Assembly: GCF_000022025.1 (NCBI RefSeq)
Contig: NC_011886.1
Span: 3,203,209 to 3,267,208, forward strand
Direction of reading: 5' to 3'
Origin: Pseudarthrobacter chlorophenolicus A6
GTDB lineage: Bacteria > Actinomycetota > Actinomycetes > Actinomycetales > Micrococcaceae
DNA length: 64,000 nt
Below the pieces are notes generated by a model. That model searched no databases. It saw nothing but the letters and a program-made list of their open reading frames with translations, and was not told the DNA's origin. This document shows positions 9,429 to 18,787 of this stretch, piece after piece. Position 1 is the first letter of the stretch. Every line of letters begins with the position of its first letter. A program made the translations under genes and the position numbers.

Positions 9429-10190
9429 GTGACAGTACAACCGGCAGTTGGCAGCAGGCGCATGGACCGGCCGGGGTTCCTGCTGGACCTGATCACCGGC
9501 GCGGACACTGACCTGGATTCCGTCCAGCAACTCGCGGACAGCGCGGCTGTGGCACTCGCAGCGTCGGCCGGGGTGCCGGTGGACGCCGCCGCAACCCTTA
9601 CGCGGGCAGGGAACCTGCCCGCCACGGCCGGCAGCGCCACTCTTGCCTACAACGTTGCCTCGTCCGAAGACAGGTACAGCGACGGACCCATGGCCCAGGC
9701 CGCCGCCTCCGCTGCACCGGTCCAGGTCACCGGGGAAAACTCATCGCAGCGGTGGGAACCGTACCGCCGCCGGCTGGTGGGCGCAGGCTACGGAACGGCC
9801 CTGGCCGTGCCGCTCGCCCTGGATCCCCGGTCATCCTGCGCGCTGGTGTTCCTTGGTCCCGCCGGGTTCGAATTTACGCCGGAGCTGGTGGGCGAGGCCA
9901 CCTGGTTTGCCGCTGTGGCATCGCAAAGCATGAAGCTGGCCATCGAGGTGCGCAGCGTCCGGTCCGCCGGCGACAACCTCAAGGCCGTGCTGGAGAGCCG
10001 GACCTCCATTGATGTTGCGTGCGGCGTGATCATGGCGCAGAACCGCTGCTCCTATACTGAAGCCTTCGGCAAGCTCGCCGGAGTCTCCCGGCAGCGGAAC
10101 CTCAAGGTGCGCAGCGTGGCGGAGAACGTCCTTAAAGCACTGCCCAGCGGATCGCCGGCCACCCGCTTTGAGCCGCCCGCGCTGGCGTAG
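9429..10190 (+). CDS. GAF and ANTAR domain protein (RNA-binding antiterminator)
   Basis: A 253-residue protein. The middle (about 60-170) has GAF features, with GYGTALAVPLAL and CALVFLGPAGFEFTPE. The C-terminus (about 180-240) is an ANTAR three-helix domain: LKAVLESRTSIDVACGVIM, then NRCSYTEAFGKLAGVSRQRN. ANTAR proteins bind tandem RNA stem-loops and prevent termination; the GAF part probably senses a ligand or redox state. GTG 9429 with a G-rich Shine-Dalgarno is chosen because upstream codons look non-coding; ATG 9462 is an alternative. It is monocistronic, and its RNA targets are unknown. Confidence 0.88.
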   Translation: MTVQPAVGSRRMDRPGFLLDLITGADTDLDSVQQLADSAAVALAASAGVPVDAAATLTRAGNLPATAGSATLAYNVASSEDRYSDGPMAQAAASAAPVQVTGENSSQRWEPYRRRLVGAGYGTALAVPLALDPRSSCALVFLGPAGFEFTPELVGEATWFAAVASQSMKLAIEVRSVRSAGDNLKAVLESRTSIDVACGVIMAQNRCSYTEAFGKLAGVSRQRNLKVRSVAENVLKALPSGSPATRFEPPALA

Positions 10191-10207
10191 GAAGGCAGAA
10201 CCTCAGA

Positions 10208-10312
10208 TTAGTGGCGGGCCTTGGCCCGAATGACACCGGCGGCCAAAAGCCCCACGGCGCCGAGTGAGGCCAGCATGCCGCCAAGTGCTGCAACGTATTC
10301 GGTAATGCTCAT
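10208..10312 (-). CDS. 34-residue single-span membrane miniprotein
   Basis: ATG at 10312 is preceded by AAAGGGAG at good spacing and opens a 34-codon frame. It encodes a short polar start (MSITEYVAAL), one Gly/Ala/Leu-rich transmembrane segment and a basic tail (IRAKARH). The strong ribosome binding site and the clean helix with a positive end support a real gene. Family and role are not recognised. Confidence 0.6.
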   Translation of the reverse strand: MSITEYVAALGGMLASLGAVGLLAAGVIRAKARH

Positions 10313-10533
10313 CGCGTCCACTCCCTTTCAGAACTGCCTGATGAGCCCAACGTACGCGTCAACAGTCAAGGTTCCCCGAGAGATCGCCCGCGGGTTGGGT
10401 CAAGATTGGTGCAGACCAGAAGGCCTGGCTGCCCGCTGACGCACTGCATGCCTCACAACGCCCAACGAACTGATGCGGGCAATCCAGGTCCTGGCCGTCC
10501 GATGACGGCAGCCTCACACGCATGGCGGACCGC

Positions 10534-10671
10534 CTATCCCGCAACCGCGAACATGGCGATCCCCACAGCCACCAACAGGGCGATGCCGAGGAACACGAAC
10601 CCTTGGGCGCTTCCCTTGGCGGCTCCGGGCATCCGGCGGCGGCCACGCTTCCTAACAATTACTTCAGCCAT
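10534..10671 (-). CDS. 45-residue basic membrane miniprotein
   Basis: A 45-codon frame encodes a very basic N-terminus (VRKRGRRRMPG) followed by one hydrophobic helix (FVFLGIALLVAVGIAMFAVAG). The topology suggests a cytoplasmic basic tail and one membrane span. The ribosome binding site is weak, so it is less certain than the neighbouring 34-residue gene. The role is unknown. Confidence 0.5.
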   Translation of the reverse strand: MAEVIVRKRGRRRMPGAAKGSAQGFVFLGIALLVAVGIAMFAVAG

Positions 10672-10866
10672 GCACCGAATGTACGGCGCTGCAATCCCCC
10701 CGCACACGAGAACCGCGTACTTGTCTTGGTTAATTCCACTACTCGATTGAGCACCTGCCTGCCGCCGCCAACCCGGGTGCCCGCAGCTGAAACATCCGGC
10801 CCGGGACGCGAATCAGGCAGTATGCTTCAGAAACGTTGACGTAACCGGGGCATGGCTGGGGGCACG

Positions 10867-12528
10867 ATGCTATTCGACTGGGGAGCCCGCTACTTCCGCA
10901 CGCTCGGAAGGAGGGGCCGCACCGTCCTGTTCCAGCTGCCGCTGACCGGCACCATGCTGTTGGTAATGCTCCTGGCATCGGTCCTGCATCCTGACCTGAA
11001 GTGGTCCGCAGCGTTCGTTTCGTCCCTGGCCTTCCATGCCGTCCTGCTGGCCGCATGCGCCGCCATCCCCTGGGACAGGCTCCCGGAGCGGGCGGTCCTG
11101 GTAATCCCCGTGCTGGACTGCCTGGCCATCGGGCTCTCACGCGAAGCCGGCGATCAGTATCTGTCCGTGCTGAGCTTCCTGCTGGTCTTCCCGGTGGTAT
11201 GGCTGTCCCATGGTGGACGCAGGAGCGGTGTGGCACTGGCGGTGGCCGCTGCCATCCTCAGTGTGGCCCTCCCACCCCTGATCCTCGGTTCGGGCTTCAC
11301 CAGTGCGTCGTTCATCCGCGGGGTGCTGCTGCCGGTCATCCTTGCCGCCATCGCCCTCACCACGTTTGGTGTGGCCAACGCCCTGCGCCTGCAGCGGCAG
11401 CGGCTGGAAGAGCGGGAGGCGGAGGTCCGGGAACTCCTCGCGGCCAGTGAAGACCGCGAACAGCTGCTGGGCACGGTCATGGACACGGTAAGCGTGGATG
11501 TCTGGGCGCTTGACCGGGAGGGACGGACCATCCTCACCAACCGCCACCGCGGCAGCCTGTCTGGTGGGGCCGTCCAGCGGGACCCGGCCCCCATGGAGGC
11601 GGACATGGCCATCTTCGGAATCGACCGGAAAGATGCCCTGCCGCCCGAACAGCACCCCCGGGCACGCGCAGCGCAGGGGCAGTCCTTCACCGACGAGCTC
11701 GTATGGATTGGCACGGGCAACAGCCAGCGCGCCTACTCCGCCACCTGCCGCCTCATCCCGGGCTCCGAGGGCCGGCAGGCGGGCGCTGTCTTGGCCCTCA
11801 CGGACGTCACCGCCCTGGTGGAAGCCCTCTCGGCCAAGGACCAGTTCGTGGCCAGCGTCTCCCACGAACTGCGCACGCCCCTGACCTCCATCCTGGGCTA
11901 CCTCTCCATCGCCATGGACGAGGAAGGGCTGGATCCGGAACTGGAGCACTGCCTGGAGGTGGCCAAGCGCAACGCCGAGCGCCTGCTGAACCTCGTGGCG
12001 GACCTGCTGACCATCGCCTCGGGCACGCTCACCGTCCGGCCACGGCAGGCTGACCTGGCGGAGGTTGCCGCGCAGAGCGTGGACGCCGCACAGCCGCGGG
12101 CGGCCTCGGGCGGGGTCACGCTCAGCCTGGAAACCGAGGGGCCTGCACCGGGCCGTTTCGACCCGGACCGCCTGGGCCAGGCCATCGACAACCTGGTTTC
12201 AAACGCCATCAAATACACGCCAAGGGGCGGCGTGGTCACAGTCCGCGTGCGCACGGAGGACGGGCGCCTGGTGTGCGAGGTGGCTGATACCGGCGTTGGC
12301 ATGACGGACCAGGACCTGGCGAATGCGTTCACGCGTTTCTTCCGGACAGCCACGGCCCATTCGTCAGCCATTCCGGGCGCGGGCCTGGGCCTTGCCATCA
12401 CCCGGTCCATCATTGAGAACCACCGCGGCAGCGTCACGCTGGCCAGCAGCCACGGCGAGGGGACCACGGCGACGCTGACGCTGCCCGAATCGCACGCAGT
12501 GGAAGCCTCCCTCGCCAGCACCCGCTAG
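10867..12528 (+). CDS. Membrane PAS-type sensor histidine kinase (orphan)
   Basis: About 553 residues. Six or so membrane helices fill the first ~180 residues, then a coiled coil (QRQRLEEREAEVRELL) and a PAS-like segment. Next come the HisKA box VASVSHELRTPLTS with the phospho-acceptor His, and a HATPase_c domain with an N box (NLVSNAIKY), a G1 box (DTGVGM) and a G2 box (GAGLGL). It should autophosphorylate in response to an unknown signal. No response regulator is adjacent. ATG 10867 has GGGGG at useful spacing; ATG 10852 in the same frame lacks one. Confidence 0.9.
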   Translation: MLFDWGARYFRTLGRRGRTVLFQLPLTGTMLLVMLLASVLHPDLKWSAAFVSSLAFHAVLLAACAAIPWDRLPERAVLVIPVLDCLAIGLSREAGDQYLSVLSFLLVFPVVWLSHGGRRSGVALAVAAAILSVALPPLILGSGFTSASFIRGVLLPVILAAIALTTFGVANALRLQRQRLEEREAEVRELLAASEDREQLLGTVMDTVSVDVWALDREGRTILTNRHRGSLSGGAVQRDPAPMEADMAIFGIDRKDALPPEQHPRARAAQGQSFTDELVWIGTGNSQRAYSATCRLIPGSEGRQAGAVLALTDVTALVEALSAKDQFVASVSHELRTPLTSILGYLSIAMDEEGLDPELEHCLEVAKRNAERLLNLVADLLTIASGTLTVRPRQADLAEVAAQSVDAAQPRAASGGVTLSLETEGPAPGRFDPDRLGQAIDNLVSNAIKYTPRGGVVTVRVRTEDGRLVCEVADTGVGMTDQDLANAFTRFFRTATAHSSAIPGAGLGLAITRSIIENHRGSVTLASSHGEGTTATLTLPESHAVEASLASTR

Positions 12529-12546
12529 CACGGATAGCCGGGCACG

Positions 12547-12586
12547 GGGCAGGCCGGACGCCGGGGATGAACCCGGCACCCTGCCC
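12547..12586. terminator. Hairpin between converging kinase and YceI genes
   Basis: GGGCAGG and GCCGGG blocks pair with CCCGGC and CCTGCCC across a GATGAA-type loop, with an internal bulge. The position between two converging stops suits a bidirectional terminator. Confidence 0.6.
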
Positions 12587-12607
12587 GCTGCTAAACCAGA
12601 ATCAGGC

Positions 12608-13153
12608 TCAGCCCTGCTTCACCAGGGCGGCCTCCAGGTTGATCTTGACCTTGTCACTGACCAGCACTCCCCCGGCTTCCAGTGCGGCGTTCCACGTCAG
12701 GCCGAACGACTTCCGGCTGATCTCGGTTTCGGCGGAGAACCCTGCACGGGTGGCACCGAACGGGTCCACGGCCACGCCGGTGAACTCGACCTCCAGTTCC
12801 ACCGGCTGGGTGACGCCCTTGATGGTGAGGTCGCCCGTGAGTGTGTAGTCCTCGCCGTCGCCCTCGATGGACGTGCCGCGGAAGGTCATTTCCGGGTACT
12901 TTTCGACGTCGAAGAAATCCGGCCCGCGGACGTGGCCGTCACGGTTGGCGTCCCCCGAGTCGAAGCTGGCGGTGGACACCGTGGCGTGCAGGCTCGAGTC
13001 CTGCAGGGAGTTCCCCACCCGGGCTTCGGCCTCAGCCTGGGTGAAGCGGCCGCGGACCTTGCTGATGCCTGCATGCCGGACACTGAACCCGATCTCGCTG
13101 TGGGACATGTCCAGGGTCCACGTTCCGGGGGTCAGTTCCTGGGGAAGAGTCAT
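12608..13153 (-). CDS. YceI family protein
   Basis: A 181-residue protein with the YceI lipocalin-like signature: TWTLDMSHSEIGFSVRH near the start, GNSLQDSSLHATV, FFDVEKYPEMTF, and a C-terminal beta strand set. YceI proteins bind polyprenoid or isoprenoid chains in a beta-barrel. There is no signal peptide, so this is the cytoplasmic actinobacterial type. The family is certain; the ligand is unknown. It stands alone, converging with the kinase gene. Confidence 0.92.
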   Translation of the reverse strand: MTLPQELTPGTWTLDMSHSEIGFSVRHAGISKVRGRFTQAEAEARVGNSLQDSSLHATVSTASFDSGDANRDGHVRGPDFFDVEKYPEMTFRGTSIEGDGEDYTLTGDLTIKGVTQPVELEVEFTGVAVDPFGATRAGFSAETEISRKSFGLTWNAALEAGGVLVSDKVKINLEAALVKQG

Positions 13154-13280
13154 TGCCTATCTCCTCTTACTCGAAGGTCTGCGGGCACGCGCAGCCCGCC
13201 GCCGGCGTGTGCCGTCGTGGCCAGCCTATTCCGCGCAGCGCCGCCTGGGCAGGGCCGATGGGCCATAGTTCATCTGCCGG

Positions 13281-14516
13281 CTACCGGGCGGCCACCAGTT
13301 CGCGCGCCTTCTCGGCGGCAGGCTGGGGCGCAGGGTGTACGACGGCGGGCTCCAGGCTTTGGTTTGCCCAGCGGCGGATGGGTGCCTCCACCAGCCGCGA
13401 GGACGCGAACGCCAGCACCACGGTGAGGACGGCGGCGAGGGCGACGCGGAGGGACAGCGACGGCACGAGGGGCAGCAGCAGGAGGTACACGGGGATATGC
13501 CAGAGGTACATGCCGTAGGAGAGTTCCCGGCCGGGCCACGCGAGCCAGGGGTGACTGAGGAGCCGGCCCAGGAAGCCCGCAGGCTGCAGAACCAGCGAGC
13601 CGATCAGCACCGCTGCCAGCAGCGAGAGCGCGGTGGGGCCTGCGGTCCAGAACACGGTGAACCAGGTGCCGGGAGTGTCAGGTTCCTTCAGCAGGAACAG
13701 CGCCGCCACCAGCACGGTGCCCGCTGCCGGGGCGCCCCAGCGGGCAGCCGAGACAAGGGAGGTATGCACCCGGGAGCCGCTGCGGACAGCGGTGAACAGC
13801 AGCGCCAGGGCACAGCCGATCAGCAGCTCGTCGGCCCGGGTGTCCGGCCCGTTGTAGAGCCGGTTCAGCGGCGCGCCGGACATCACCAGGGCGAAGCGTT
13901 CCAGCATGAAGGCTGCGGCGAGTCCGGCAGTGGCCCATGCCGCACTCCGCAGCCTGCAGTACCGCAGCATGACCAGGAGGAGCACCGGCCACACCAGGTA
14001 GAACTGTTCCTCGACGGCGAGCGTCCAGGTAGGGCCCAGCGTCTCGCCGGCAATCGAGTCGCCGAAGGCACCCACGTGCGCGAAGTTCATCACGTAGGCC
14101 ACTGCGGGCAGGATGAATCCTGCCTGGCCGCCCCAGCCCGAGGCGGGGAAGACGAAGCCGACGACGGCGATCACCGCACACAGTGCCAGCAGCGCTGGCC
14201 AGAGCCTGGCCAGTCGCTTGGCGTAAAAGATGCCCATTCGGACACGGCCAGTCGCGAGCCGCTCCTTCATGATCAGCAGCGTAATGACGAAGCCGCTGAG
14301 GGTGAAGAAGACGTCCACGCCGATGAAGCCGCCCGGCATCTGGGCGGTGAGGGTATGAAAGAAGAACACCCCCACAACGGCCACCGTACGTAGGCCGTCG
14401 AGGGAGTGTTTCCGCCCTGAAATGATGCTCGTTTCGTGCCCTGGTTTGTGCGCTGTTTTATGCGCGGACGCGCCCTCCGCAACCGACAAATTTCCACTGC
14501 TTGACCTAAGAACCAC
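13281..14516 (-). CDS. Acyltransferase family 3 (OafA/YrhL-like) membrane enzyme
   Basis: About 411 residues. HSLDGLRTVAVVGVFFFH near residue 38 contains the conserved Arg and His of acyltransferase 3 proteins, followed by about ten membrane helices and TWTLAVEEQFYLVWPVLL, a hallmark motif. Such enzymes move acetyl or similar groups onto cell-surface glycans. The first ~36 residues are polar. The GTG start at 14516 has no strong ribosome site, so the true start may be internal. No C-terminal SGNH domain is present. It is monocistronic. Confidence 0.87.
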   Translation of the reverse strand: MVLRSSSGNLSVAEGASAHKTAHKPGHETSIISGRKHSLDGLRTVAVVGVFFFHTLTAQMPGGFIGVDVFFTLSGFVITLLIMKERLATGRVRMGIFYAKRLARLWPALLALCAVIAVVGFVFPASGWGGQAGFILPAVAYVMNFAHVGAFGDSIAGETLGPTWTLAVEEQFYLVWPVLLLVMLRYCRLRSAAWATAGLAAAFMLERFALVMSGAPLNRLYNGPDTRADELLIGCALALLFTAVRSGSRVHTSLVSAARWGAPAAGTVLVAALFLLKEPDTPGTWFTVFWTAGPTALSLLAAVLIGSLVLQPAGFLGRLLSHPWLAWPGRELSYGMYLWHIPVYLLLLPLVPSLSLRVALAAVLTVVLAFASSRLVEAPIRRWANQSLEPAVVHPAPQPAAEKARELVAAR

Positions 14517-14580
14517 TAAGCAAGCATATATAACGTTTCGGTAACTAGGCTAAACGGGAGCTGGGCGCAGCCTGTGAGGA

Positions 14581-17400
14581 TCAGCCCGGAAGGAAGTATC
14601 CGGAGACGTCCGCGATGAGGTGCGTGGACCCCGCTGAGCGGTTGAACAGGGCGACTCGTCCGAGCTGGCCGAGCGGGGTGGTTACCGAGTTTGCAACGAT
14701 CTGGCCCCTGTCGAAGTTGACGCTCGAGATGTCCGGACGGGTTGCCGCCATCGGGTAAGCGGTGACGAAACCGTTCGACGTCGCCTGGGCCACGGTGAGG
14801 TTCATTACCATCGCGGTAGCACCTTCGGGAATGCCGTGTTCGCGGGCAGCCTGAAATGACGTTGCCAGGTCCGGCGGTAGCGGGTAACCCGCTCGGGTGT
14901 CCAGGAAGCGCGTCGGGGCGGCCAGCGGCTGGAAGGTGCCGCCCGCCGTCGGGGTTCCTGACAGGTAGTAGCCGGAGACGTCCGCGATCAGGTGGGTGGC
15001 CCCGTTGGAGCGGTTGTAAAGCATCACTTTCCCGTCCGGGCCCACTGGGACGGTCACGGAGTTGGGGATGATCTGCCCGGCGGCAAAGTTGATGTTGGAG
15101 GCATCCGGCCGGTTGACCCCCGTGGGATAGGCGGTGATGAAGCCGTTGGACTTCGCTTCCGCCACCGTCAGGTTCAGTACAACGGCGGAAACGGTGGCCG
15201 GCAATCCGTTGGCTCCTGCCACCTGGAAGGCCCGGGCAGTGTCGGGCCCGACGGCCGTCGTGCTCCGGGTATCCAGGAACCGCTTGGGTTCGATCGACTT
15301 GAAGGCGCCCGCCGCCTTGACCTCGCCCTCACGGTAGTAGCCGGAGATGTCGGCAATGAGGTGCGTGGCGCCTGCTGACCTGTTGAAGAGTGTCACCTTT
15401 CCGTCGGCGCCCACGGGCACAGTGACGGAGTTGGCCACGATCTGGCCCTTGTCGAAGTTCAGGTTGGATGCGTCCGGACGCGCGGTCCCGGAAGCGAAGG
15501 CAGTGACAAACCCGAAGGACCGGGCTTCGGCCACAGTGAGGTTGAAGACCACGGCAGACACCTTGGCGGGAATTCCGTTACGCCCGGCCACCTGGAAGGA
15601 GACCGTGGAGTCCTTCGCCACGATGGAACTGCTCCGGGTGTCCAGGGCGCGGAACGGCGTGACGCTGATCAGCGATCCAGCCACCGGCGCGTATGTGGCA
15701 GCGAACTTATAGCTCCACTGGGCTGTGGCACTTGCCCACAGGTAGAAGCCGGGAATTGCGCGCGCTGAGACAGTCACAGTGCCGGAGCCGGGGTGCGACC
15801 CGGCCGCCAGCACGGCGCCGTCCCGCACGTACTCCACGCCCCGTGACGACGGAACTATCACTGTGTCGGCATCCGTGCCGTCCTTGTCGGAGAACGTCAC
15901 GGCTGCCGGGATGACCGTATTGGCTGGCAGGTCTGAGGCCGTCAGGGCCAAGGCCTTGGCGGCGTCAACCAAGCCGGCGCCGCAGCCTACGGGGCAGCCG
16001 CTGCCCTGGAGGAGCCGGGCCGTGGCGTTGAGTCGCGCTTTGACCATGTCGGGGGTGTAACCGCCGCCCACCTCAACCATAAGCATGGCAGCGACGGCGG
16101 AGACGTGAGGGGCTGCCATGGACGTCCCCTGCAGCAGTTCGTAGGCTTCGCCTTCGGGCAAAGTGGATCCGAAGTTCGAGGTGGACACGATTCCGTCCCA
16201 GGCATCAGCAGTCATGTCGCCACCCGGTGCGGTGATGTCGACGGCGGCACCATAGTTGGAATATGGAGCGCGGCTTCCATCGGGTCCGGCGGCGGCCACG
16301 GTGATGACGTTCTCGCAGTTGGCCGGGCTCATTTCAGCTGCCGGGCGGGAGGAGTTGCCGGCCGCAACCACCACTGCTGTGCCGGCGTTGTGGGCAAAGT
16401 TGATGGCGTTCTGCTCCGTAGTGGAGCAGGCGGCGGTGCCACCCAGGCTGAGGTTCACCACGTTGGCTCGGGTGGGGTTGGCAGGGACGCCGGCCACTGT
16501 GCCACCCGCAGCCCAGATGATCGAGTCGGCCACGTCCGAGATGTAGCCGCCGCAGGGGCCGATCGCGCGGATGGGCAGGATCTTGGCAGCGGGCGCGGCG
16601 CCAGTGATGCCGTTGTTGTTGTTTCCGACGGCAGCAATAATTCCGGCCACGTGCGTGCCATGCCAAGAGGAGCGTGACGCCGGGAAGCCCGGCTCGCACT
16701 GGTTGTCACTGGCCCAATCGCCCTGGTCTTGCGGGTTGGCATCGCGTCCGTCGCCGTCGCGCGCCCACTCCGGGTTGGACATCATGTCGTAACCGGCGAG
16801 GACGTTGGGGGCCAGGTCCGAATGGTAGGTGATGCCACTGTCCACCACGGCAACTACGGCACCTTCGCCGCGGTTGTGGTCCCAAGCGCCGGATACCCGG
16901 ATGCCGGACGGATCGTACCAAAGGCTCCACTGGGACCCGTAGCCAGGATCGTTGGGGTCGGCCGCGGTTGCCTGAACTATAGTGTCCGGCTCGGCGTAGG
17001 CGACGTCGGGGCTGGAGCGGAGTGCCGCGAGGAAGGTGTCAGCGTCGGCACCGTGAAGTGACTTGTCGGTCTTCACCACCTGCGCGCCGGTCGCTGTGGC
17101 ACGCACGTACTGGGCGGCGGTGCCCACGCGGCCTGCGGCTGACCGGGCTGCCTGCGAAGTTATGGCTGCTTCGGAAGCGATATTGCCGCGGCTCTTGAGG
17201 CCCACAATGAACTGGTCCGTTGGCACGGCAGCCGAAGCGGACCGTGGACTCGGATCCCGCAGGGGCAGCTCGGCAGCCGCGGTTGGCTTGGCCGGCTGGG
17301 GTGGCTCGGTGGCCTGGGCGGGAAGGGCCGTCAGGGCAGCACCGGCGAGCACGGTGACCAGCGTGAGGGCAGCGGCAACGAAGGGCCGGGGGTTGAACAT
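14581..17400 (-). CDS. Secreted subtilisin-like (S8) serine peptidase with three LDTR/SGYY modules
   Basis: A 939-residue preproprotein: signal peptide (about 1-30, ending LPAQA), an I9-like propeptide (DQFIVGLKSR), then an S8 domain with Asp187 (VVDSGI), His247 (HGTHVAG), the oxyanion Asn in AAGNSS and Ser427 (GTSMAAPH). After a linker domain come three ~115-residue modules from about 575 to the end. Each begins near FRALDTR/KRFLDTR/TRFLDTR and ends with HLIADVSGYY or a close variant. The same modules recur in the RCC1 protein at 24412. An extracellular protease is clear; the modules probably mediate surface or polymer binding. Confidence 0.92.
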   Translation of the reverse strand: MFNPRPFVAAALTLVTVLAGAALTALPAQATEPPQPAKPTAAAELPLRDPSPRSASAAVPTDQFIVGLKSRGNIASEAAITSQAARSAAGRVGTAAQYVRATATGAQVVKTDKSLHGADADTFLAALRSSPDVAYAEPDTIVQATAADPNDPGYGSQWSLWYDPSGIRVSGAWDHNRGEGAVVAVVDSGITYHSDLAPNVLAGYDMMSNPEWARDGDGRDANPQDQGDWASDNQCEPGFPASRSSWHGTHVAGIIAAVGNNNNGITGAAPAAKILPIRAIGPCGGYISDVADSIIWAAGGTVAGVPANPTRANVVNLSLGGTAACSTTEQNAINFAHNAGTAVVVAAGNSSRPAAEMSPANCENVITVAAAGPDGSRAPYSNYGAAVDITAPGGDMTADAWDGIVSTSNFGSTLPEGEAYELLQGTSMAAPHVSAVAAMLMVEVGGGYTPDMVKARLNATARLLQGSGCPVGCGAGLVDAAKALALTASDLPANTVIPAAVTFSDKDGTDADTVIVPSSRGVEYVRDGAVLAAGSHPGSGTVTVSARAIPGFYLWASATAQWSYKFAATYAPVAGSLISVTPFRALDTRSSSIVAKDSTVSFQVAGRNGIPAKVSAVVFNLTVAEARSFGFVTAFASGTARPDASNLNFDKGQIVANSVTVPVGADGKVTLFNRSAGATHLIADISGYYREGEVKAAGAFKSIEPKRFLDTRSTTAVGPDTARAFQVAGANGLPATVSAVVLNLTVAEAKSNGFITAYPTGVNRPDASNINFAAGQIIPNSVTVPVGPDGKVMLYNRSNGATHLIADVSGYYLSGTPTAGGTFQPLAAPTRFLDTRAGYPLPPDLATSFQAAREHGIPEGATAMVMNLTVAQATSNGFVTAYPMAATRPDISSVNFDRGQIVANSVTTPLGQLGRVALFNRSAGSTHLIADVSGYFLPG

Positions 17401-17777
17401 GGGCGGGCATCCTTGAGACGGGCGCCAGCCACGAACGGGGGTCTAGCGCGGACAGCCGGGAATCACCAGCTGACCCCCGCCCTGATTATAGCCATCGAGT
17501 TGACTATTTGGAGGACATTACGAAAGCTACGGGCCTTGCCAGCCGGCGGGGGCGTGTGTCCAGCTTCCGCCCCAGTCATCGATTCTGCGGCACCGCTGGC
17601 ACTCTTTATAGCGTCGGCCGTCCTCAGCGTGTTTTAAATGCCACTCGTGGCGGATGTTCAGCTTGCACAGCAGGGCCCACAACACAGCCTTCTCCTCCCG
17701 CAGGATTCCAGCGTCCGCCCCTGCTCACAGTATGTTCCTTAGCGGAGCCCGGGAACAGTGGCCGGGAGAAAACATGG
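17401..17777. promoter_or_regulatory. Upstream region of the subtilase gene
   Basis: About 377 bp without a convincing gene. Read towards the protease it contains a perfect TATAAT (plus-strand 17485-17490) about 85 bp before the start, without a clear TTGACA partner. No riboswitch or repeat was recognised in the remainder. Confidence 0.35.
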
Positions 17778-17993
17778 TCAACGGAACGAGTGCAGGCGGT
17801 CCCGAGCCGCGTGCTCCACGAGGATGGGCACGAAGTCCCGAACCCTCCCACGGTCCAGTGACCGGTGTTCCTCCTGGACAACGTCCTCGATCACTTGCCG
17901 GGACACGCCGGGGTGCCGTTCGGCAAGCCGGTCCACTACGGCGGACAGTGCCCGCACCTCTTCGCTGACGCCCATCGGCACAGGATCCGTCAT
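17778..17993 (-). CDS. Small three-helix-bundle dimerisation-type protein
   Basis: A 71-residue acidic/basic helical protein. The pattern VRALSAVVDRLAERHPGV, then VIEDVVQEEHRSL, then VRDFVPILVEHAARDRL, matches the short actinobacterial proteins annotated as three-helix bundle dimerisation domain. There is no signal or membrane segment. The biochemical role of the family is not established; it may be a protein-protein adaptor. The start has no strong ribosome site, and the codon for M7 is an alternative. Confidence 0.65.
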   Translation of the reverse strand: MTDPVPMGVSEEVRALSAVVDRLAERHPGVSRQVIEDVVQEEHRSLDRGRVRDFVPILVEHAARDRLHSFR

Positions 17994-18134
17994 CTGCAGT
18001 GGCGGTTCAAGACTTGACTTATCCCGTGTGTGCCCAGAACCAGGGCCGACGCACTACGGAAGTCCGTGCCGGGAATTCGACTCTCAGCCATCCGCAGGAT
18101 CCGCCTCCGCCCCAAGCTCGATCCCCGACTTCGA

Positions 18135-18200
18135 TTTCGACCCGCAGATTCGACCTCGACCTCCAGATAGCCCGTGCGCCAGCGAATGTGCGCGTCGAAA
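18135..18200 (+). repeat. 66-bp palindromic intergenic repeat, copy A
   Basis: Begins TTTCGAC and ends GTCGAAA, with CAGATAG near the centre. It is the most diverged member of the four-copy family (others at 28073, 58977 and 62359). The outer arms can pair; the conserved AGATAG would sit in the loop. Confidence 0.6.
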
Positions 18201-18243
18201 TTGCGGTTGCGTGCCGCCACGGACCGCCGGGCTCAGAACAATA

Positions 18244-18287
18244 GGAAGACGCACGACGGCGAACCCGGCCGCCGTCGCACGTCTTCC
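18244..18287. terminator. Terminator hairpin downstream of the small secreted protein gene
   Basis: GGAAGACG and CGACGGC pair with GCCGTCG and CGTCTTCC across a 10-nt loop, with one 2x2 internal mismatch. It lies 24 bp past the stop of the minus-strand gene at 18311. Confidence 0.7.
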
Positions 18288-18310
18288 CGCTACTCGCGCT
18301 GACCTCTTTT

Positions 18311-18787
18311 CTAGGCCAACAGTGCGCAGATATCGGTTACATCGCCGGTGCCGCTAAAGACCCGTTCCTCAGATCCGTCCGCCTTCAGGGCAAAGGTGAA
18401 GTTCCCCTCGAGCAGGAAAATACCAGGACGCGCCGATTCTGCCTCGCGCGCATTCAGCACGATGTTAAGTCCATTCACCGTGATTTCGGTTGTTCCGTCG
18501 GCCTGCACTGTTCCGTGCGTAGTGCCGGTAATGAGGAATGACGCTTCCTCTCCTGTCTTAAGGTTCGTTATGGTGACCCTCTGCCCAGGAGAAGCAACCG
18601 TAAAACGGTCCCCAGGGAGTATCAGGACATTTGATTTACCCGACACCGTCAGCTGGACGGCATACTTGCACAGCTGGTTCGCCTTGAAGGTCAGGACCTG
18701 GGACGCATCAGTCGGGGCAGCAGTGGCAGGGCTCATCCCGGCAACCACGGCAAAAAGCAGGGCACACAAAACCATCAGCTTCTTCAT
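18311..18787 (-). CDS. Small secreted protein of unknown function
   Basis: 158 residues from ATG 18787, which has GGAG at good spacing; the frame is open further upstream but looks non-coding there. A signal peptide (MKKLMVLCALLFAVVAG to ATAAPT) precedes an all-beta domain with three strands ending in TNLKTGEEASFLITG and FLLEGNFTFALKADGSEE. Two Cys (NQLCKY, DICALL) bracket the mature domain and could form a disulfide. It is probably an extracellular protein; no family is recognised. It is followed by a strong terminator. Confidence 0.78.
   Translation of the reverse strand: MKKLMVLCALLFAVVAGMSPATAAPTDASQVLTFKANQLCKYAVQLTVSGKSNVLILPGDRFTVASPGQRVTITNLKTGEEASFLITGTTHGTVQADGTTEITVNGLNIVLNAREAESARPGIFLLEGNFTFALKADGSEERVFSGTGDVTDICALLA

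Noticed and set aside
17413..17637. Possible small plus-strand gene upstream of the subtilase
   Set aside because: No ribosome site or family pattern, and it overlaps the likely protease promoter.
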